DNA of 64,000 nt, taken from contig NC_089857.1 of NCBI RefSeq assembly GCF_036373705.1, positions 33,752,284-33,816,283 of the forward strand, given 5' to 3'. The position numbers and the translations under genes are program-made. This DNA comes from Amia ocellicauda. Lineage: Eukaryota; Chordata; Actinopteri; Amiiformes; Amiidae. Each line of letters starts with the position of its first letter. Position 1 is the stretch's first letter. Of the stretch, positions 58,928-64,000 are shown one piece after another. The notes under the pieces were generated by a model. That model saw only the letters and a program-made list of their open reading frames with translations, did no database searches and was not told the origin of the DNA.

Positions 58928-59295
58928 GTAAGTGTTATTTCCTAATTGCTTATGCCTCAAAAGTATAGAAAATGTCAATTATTCCCCACAAACTTTGCTT
59001 TTGTGACCAGGACAGTGATATTTTGAAATTACAGTATACTGTAAATACAGTATAATCGTACATTTTGAAAACCTACTCACTTCTAAATCTTTTGTAGTCC
59101 TTTTTGTATTAATTTAGTATAAATACATTAGATTCATATGTTTTTTTTTTCTTGCTTTATGTGAACAAAAGACAGTCGCCCTTTTCCTTATTGGAAATAG
59201 TTACATTTCAAAATATCACAAAAGCAAAGTTTGTTGGGAATAATAGACATTTTCTATACTTTTGAGGCATAAGCAATTAGGAAATAACTACTTAC
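58928..59295. repeat. Fold-back (palindromic) element downstream of the serpin
   Basis: The left arm (58928-59030) and right arm (59203-59295) are near-perfect inverted copies. Shared text includes CCTAATTGCTTATGCCTCAA, AAGTATAGAAAATGTC and CAAACTTTGCTTTTGTGA. The left arm has a dozen extra bases (CCAGGACAGTGA-like) not in the right. The spacer of about 170 bp is AT-rich. There is no coding frame. It is probably a palindromic MITE; I could not define a target duplication. Confidence 0.8.
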
Positions 59296-59706
59296 AAAGT
59301 AAGACTGAAAGGGGAAGAATTAATACATCACAATACATTAATTATCCCTGTAATACTATACATAAATTAAGTATAGTGTCAGTAAGCTCATAGAGTCTCC
59401 AGCAAAAAGGATCTGAGAGCAGGACTAGTCAAGGAAATTACTTTCTTCTGTCAGAAGTCTTCATTGTTTCGCTATGTAAAACCGCAACATCAGCTTAAGA
59501 CAATGATCAGTTCCACCAATATTAGGTTCTCTGAGCTGCACACTTAATAGCCTCACACACTTTTTACAGAGTGCTATTCTTAGTTCAACTCTCTTGAGCT
59601 GTTTTCATACTATTGGAAATCAAGCAGTCAAATGCACTGAATTTATACAAATATATTAAAATTCATACCTTTTCCAATCACTGTGACAGCTAAAACTGGG
59701 AATATA
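59296..59706. other. Short intergenic stretch, nothing recognised
   Basis: I see nothing here that resembles a gene or a repeat family. Confidence 0.5.
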
Positions 59707-60549
59707 CAGATGGGTGACAAATTAAAGGAAAAACCTGAATAAATTAATTGAGGAATATAATGAATGCAGATGCCTCCAGTCAGGTGTACTGCATGATACA
59801 ATTAAGCAATTCACATCCTATCATGCTCTGTGGCATGTATAAAAATACTGAGCAGGCCCAGTTGACCTCAATTTTGAATCAAGATGGCAAGAGGAAAGGA
59901 TCTAAGTGACTTTGAAAGAGGGGTAATTATTGGGGGACGAATGGCAGGAGATTCAGTCACAAAGACGCTCAACGGGCTACTGTTCTCAACAAGTGGGCGA
60001 GTGTGTGCGTGGCGACACCAAGAGAACAGTACAGGCCTTGTACGGCTCTGTTATGCTGTGGAGGGCATTTTCCGGGCATGGTTTGGGTCCACTTGTCCCC
60101 TTAGAGGGAAGGGTGACTGCAAATCATTACAAAGTTATTCTGAGTGTAGACCTTTATCCTATGGTGAAACATTTCTATCCTGATGGGAGTGGTCTCTTCC
60201 AGGATGACAATGCCCCCATCCACAGGGCACGAGGGCTCACTGAATGGTGTGATGAGTATGAAAATGATGTGAATCATACGCTATGGCCTTCACAGCCACC
60301 AGATCTCAACCCAATTGAACACCTATGGGAGATTCTGGACCGGCGTGTTAGACAGCGCTCTCCACCACCATCATCAAAACACCAAATGAGGGAATATCTT
60401 TTGGAAGAATGGTGTTCATCCCTCCAGTAGAGTTCAGAGACTTGTAGAATCTGTGCCAGGAGCATTGAAGCTGTTCTGGCAGCTCATGGTGCCCAACACC
60501 TTACTGAGACACTTTATGTTGGTTTTTCCTTTAATTTGTCATCTGTCTG
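59707..60549 (+). pseudogene. Internally deleted Tc1-like element
   Basis: The ends are CAGATGGGTGACAAATTAAA and its near-complement, with TA outside. The start codon region reads MARGKDLSDFERGVIIGGRM (59884-59943). Soon after, a deletion and frame change join it to [29 protein letters not shown] (second Asp) and [18 protein letters not shown] (Glu). The segment with the first Asp is gone. The second Asp and Glu are also separated by 36 residues here, although the element is a different family from the DD36E copies above. It is related to 3324-3864. Confidence 0.88.
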
Positions 60550-60722
60550 TATATATCCAAGAGTTATTTTTCATATGTCAAAATGCAATATTAGAACTTG
60601 AATGACAGTGTATGATCATGGTAATTTATTTTCTACATCATTGTATCATATATTTGTCAATACACCTAAAAGTAACCAGCAGAAGACGCAAGTTCTTACA
60701 AATGTGGAAAGTCATCTTCACA

Positions 60723-60743
60723 TAATAATAATAATAATAATAA

Positions 60744-60774
<31 letters not shown>

Positions 60775-60779
60775 AAGAA
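60723..60779. repeat. (AAT)n-(AAG)n compound microsatellite
   Basis: An AAT run passes into an AAG run. Confidence 0.95.
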
Positions 60780-61028
60780 CTACAATAACTAGTGTATGCA
60801 GTCCCAATTGTGGAGCATTTTTTCATATATATTTTATAAATATATCAGTATATAAGAGTAACACTTTAGTGTTAATTTTAGAACCTGTTACAATATTACA
60901 TACATTTGAGTTTCTTAGCACTGCATATAACTGTACAAAAATATATACATAGTATGAACATCTGACCATTTTGTTACTCTGCACGTTTAGACCCAGGACC
61001 AATAGCATAAAACCTGCCCATCTCCGTT

Positions 61029-61107
61029 ATGACTCGGATTTCGATTTCGACGCCTTGTGCGCCTTCGTTTTCGATTGCTGTGGTCTGATATGGTGAGTTC
61101 ACAATGA
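61029..61107 (+). promoter_or_regulatory. Two candidate upstream ORFs before CARNMT1
   Basis: ATG at 61029 opens a 19-codon frame ending TGA at 61086-61088. ATG at 61090 opens a 5-codon frame ending TGA at 61105-61107, which overlaps the CARNMT1 start (ATGA arrangement). Both count only if transcription starts upstream of them, which is not shown. The second ATG is followed by GTGAGT, which could instead be a splice donor. Confidence 0.4.
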
Positions 61108-63343
61108 TGGCCGAAGCGAAGGAGGATCTGAATGCTGATGGAGAACATGAAGAGACATATTTTTACAGAGAACGGATCCGATGCACGCCAGAGGAGGAAG
61201 CCAGGCTTGAGCGGCAGCATTTCTGGAAAGTTATCGATGCATTTAGATACTATAGGTAACTGTAAGAATTCACCATCTATAAATGTCTTGAATGGCATGT
61301 TCTAGAATAGGGGAGAGACCTGTTTTGGAATGGGACGACTAGTTATTTTATTGTGTTGTGTTGTTTCTACTAATAAGAAAGTAGGTCAGTGCTTAATTCA
61401 TGCCAATGCAACAACAACAAAACCAAAAAGCACTACGACCTTCTCGGTACAATAAGGTAGAACAACAATGAGTTCAGGCAGATGAGACCATCCGAAAGAA
61501 AAACGTGTATCGACAACAGCCTGTTTTGCTGCTGGGCTTTTTTTTAAGGATTACACCATTTAAACATGATTCTGCCTAAATGTAACGGGAATAGTAGGGA
61601 CAAGGTATATCTGTTACTTTTAAGTGATTCATTATCTAGTATTTTAAACATCGAAAGAAATCAATAGTATATTACAAGAACGACAACCGTAAAATGCTCC
61701 ATATTTGCATTGTTTAGGTACTACTCCAGTCTTTACACAGGTTGTGAGTTCGCCACATATTCCTGACTGCCTCGAAGTCATTTCATGTATACCTAAACAT
61801 CCATATTCAACGTTCACATTATCATCATCATCATCATCGTCATCATCATCATCATCATCATAAACATTGTTAATCCTAATCGACAAATCAATAAAACCAA
61901 ACCAAATATATCCCAAATATGTACATATACTTTCCAGCTGTTAACGTGACTAATGCAGTGGGGTTAAAACATAGTGTTCTTTGATCAACATTTCATAAAA
62001 TTGATACTAGTATTGCTTTAATAAAACAACTTTTATTATCTAATAAAAGTACTAACAGCCTTTTGTGTAACATCTGGAATGGGATGGGACTTAATTTTTT
62101 TCTCCTGCTAATCCATAGACATTTAAATGGTTAAATGCTGTTACACTAAGTGGAAGCTGGACTCCACTGGAAAACAAGATGTGGCACCACAGTTGGTCTC
62201 CTTTTGGGTAAATGATTTCAAAATCAAATATACATACATATATATGAATAACAATCATATAGATATACTTGTGTGGTTCTGTTGAAGCACATAAACAGGC
62301 TATGTTTCAAAATGCCGTCTTGATGGCTGGATATTGATTTACTGGATTGTCTATCAGACTCCCTGCAGTTGGTTAGATAATGAGAGCTATATATACAGTA
62401 CTGTTCAAAAGTTCAAAATATCTAAGTGATATAAAGTGGAACTGGGGGTAAAGGCAATATTGTTTGTGTATTTTTGTTTTAATACTATGTTTACATCCCT
62501 GATCAGATAACCATCTGCTCATTAACACTATACCACAGACATTCATAAGTAAGTTGTAATAACTGTAGTTCCAGCTCACTGTCATCCGTTTACTAGGAAA
62601 GCTCTACATTGACAAGTTGTTTAGGGAATTGCCTGAAGAATGGACAATATCGTAATCCCTGACTCCAAAGGTTTCCAAACCTTTGAATGGTACTGCTTAT
62701 ATAAACTTCTCATCTGTACCATGGTGAACTAAATTTGTAATAACGTTGAGATCCTATACATGTGATGCTTTAATAAACAACCTGGTAAATTTGGTCTTGT
62801 TATTAATCCATTTGAATCATGTTAGTTAAGACTTTTTCGTTTTGGGTCCATAAGTACATTCTTTAAATCCAAGGTGTTGAAAAGCTGAGCTTGAATGGCA
62901 TTATGAAGAGACTGGTATAAGATTGTTCAACCTATTGATTTAAGACATCTGGTGTAAGTATACAGAGCACTCATCAGAAATAAAATGATCCAAATGCACT
63001 ACCTGAGAAATTCTTCAAAATGTAATATATGTGAACCATGAACCAAACCACAAAAACAGGTAGTATATATGTATAATTTGTACTTATCACAGTACACTTG
63101 ATAAAAGAGTAATCTTAATCTGTTGCTTTTGATTTGCTTTCAGAATCCATGTTCATGAGAGAGTGAACCGGGCTGAACGACAGTTTCGTTACCTTCCTGA
63201 TCACCATCAGATGCTGCTTCCCAATTTCCTCCCCAACCTGAAAAAAATTCGCAGGTGCATTGATCACAATCAGGAGGTGCTGCAGGCCATTGTGCTCAAC
63301 TGTGTTCACATGTTTGAGAATATGGAGTATGGAGAAGATGTAG
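61104..63343 (+). CDS. CARNMT1: Carnosine N-methyltransferase 1, first two coding exons (3' part outside the window)
   Basis: Exon 1 is 61104-61255 and exon 2 is 63144-63343, both with GT-AG borders and matching phase. The product starts [20 protein letters not shown] and continues [67 protein letters not shown]. This is the N-terminal region of CARNMT1 (formerly C9orf41), which uses S-adenosylmethionine to methylate carnosine to anserine. The methyltransferase domain lies in later exons outside the window. The N-terminus is much shorter than the Gly/Ala-rich human one. An adjacent ATG (61107) is an equally possible start. It is in the same orientation as NMRK1. Confidence 0.93.
61816..61862. 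repeat. (ATC)n microsatellite in CARNMT1 intron 1
   Basis: A trinucleotide run with one ATCG interruption. Confidence 0.95.
62396..62695. mobile_element. Short Tc1/mariner-type MITE in CARNMT1 intron 1
   Basis: The left end CAGTACTGTTCAAAAGTT and the right end CCTTTGAATGGTACTG are imperfect inverted repeats about 300 bp apart, next to TA-rich flanks. They resemble the ends of short mariner-derived elements. There is no coding frame. The exact right limit and TA duplication are uncertain. Confidence 0.55.
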
Positions 63344-63551
63344 GTAAAAGGCTGTATTCTCTTCTTCTGGACAGCTAGGCATTATTAACTGCATTGTTGA
63401 TATTCACAAAGATTTTCAAAGCATTTTTCTCCAGGTTAAGACTTGGATGATTGGATGTAAACAATCATGTAGGTATGAGTAACAATTTGATCAGTTTGAC
63501 AGGCATTATTTTTTTACTAGTTATAATAAATGAAAACCGATCATTTTAAAA

Positions 63552-63580
63552 ACAATTGGGGCCCCGAGGGGCCCACAATT
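63552..63580. repeat. Small hairpin in CARNMT1 intron 2
   Basis: ACAATTGGGGCCCC, a two-base loop and GGGGCCCACAATTGT form a stem of about 14 pairs with one bulge, unusually GC-rich in AT-rich surroundings. Its function is unknown. Confidence 0.6.
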
Positions 63581-64000
63581 GTGGGTATTATTCTTTTGTT
63601 TTAGTTTCATTTTTTTATATATGTGGAGCAATTTTTGCACTGGAATAAAATGCTTTGCAAGTTGTCATATTGTTAAGTCTTGACACTGAAAAAGGTAGAA
63701 AAGACATGACAGTCAATATACTTTGTCAATAGACTTTCAGTTTATGCTTATTGAGAGAGCTTTTAACAAAATTAATTTAGCTGATTTGATTCACAGCTTT
63801 GCCCATGGAAATCTGACATTCAGGAACAATGAGGAAAACCTGTTTTTTTAAGTAGACTTCAGTTGTAAAATACACATGCATAATAATGCCATATGGATTT
63901 AAAATTGTGTTTTTTGTCTGGAAAATAAATGAAATTATGTAGTAGTCATTAGGTTTTCATAGACTTACATTGGTTTTAGTAAACTATTGTTTTCATGCGG

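Noticed and set aside
60602..60952. Open frame with an Ile/Arg homopolymer tract
   Set aside because: It is a translation of the AAT/AAG microsatellite, not a gene.
61644..61916. Minus-strand frame with a poly-Asp tract
   Set aside because: It is produced by the ATC microsatellite in CARNMT1 intron 1.

Overview
The window looks like nuclear DNA of a ray-finned fish. It is AT-rich, with spliced vertebrate genes, long introns and many fish-type transposons (Tc1/mariner, hAT, piggyBac-like, DIRS, RTE and L2). I cannot name the species. Exon limits below come from reading splice sites by eye and checking that reading phase carries across each junction.

Genes lie in the right half. OSTF1 (33244-40836, minus; 10 exons, 214 aa) stands head-to-head with NMRK1 (41643-49430, plus; 8 coding exons, 207 aa) across about 0.8 kb that probably holds a shared promoter. 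Next are a clade-A, alpha-1-antitrypsin-like serpin with a very histidine-rich N-terminus (56324-58565, plus) and the first two coding exons of CARNMT1 (from 61104, plus, running off the window). OSTF1-NMRK1-CARNMT1 is the order and relative orientation I recall for human 9q21; the serpin sits between NMRK1 and CARNMT1.

The left half has no host gene that I can support. Positions 1-5.2 kb are a pile of six Tc1-like elements, one with an intact transposase of DD36E spacing. A shortened DIRS-type tyrosine-recombinase retroelement fills 7281-10658. A hAT-type element with 8-bp target duplications (12865-15148) carries a second DD36E copy, and a second hAT-type element (23352-26143) carries a piggyBac-like element. 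The rest of 5.2-33.2 kb is unannotated AT-rich sequence with microsatellites.

Transposons have also entered the genes. NMRK1 intron 3 is an RTE LINE broken by a Tc1 element, a dispersed repeat and a probable solo LTR. NMRK1 intron 7 holds the second intact DD36E copy. An L2-type LINE separates NMRK1 from the serpin. The genes do not form a pathway: OSTF1 is an SH3/ankyrin adaptor, NMRK1 feeds NAD+ salvage, the serpin is a secreted protease-inhibitor type protein, and CARNMT1 methylates carnosine.
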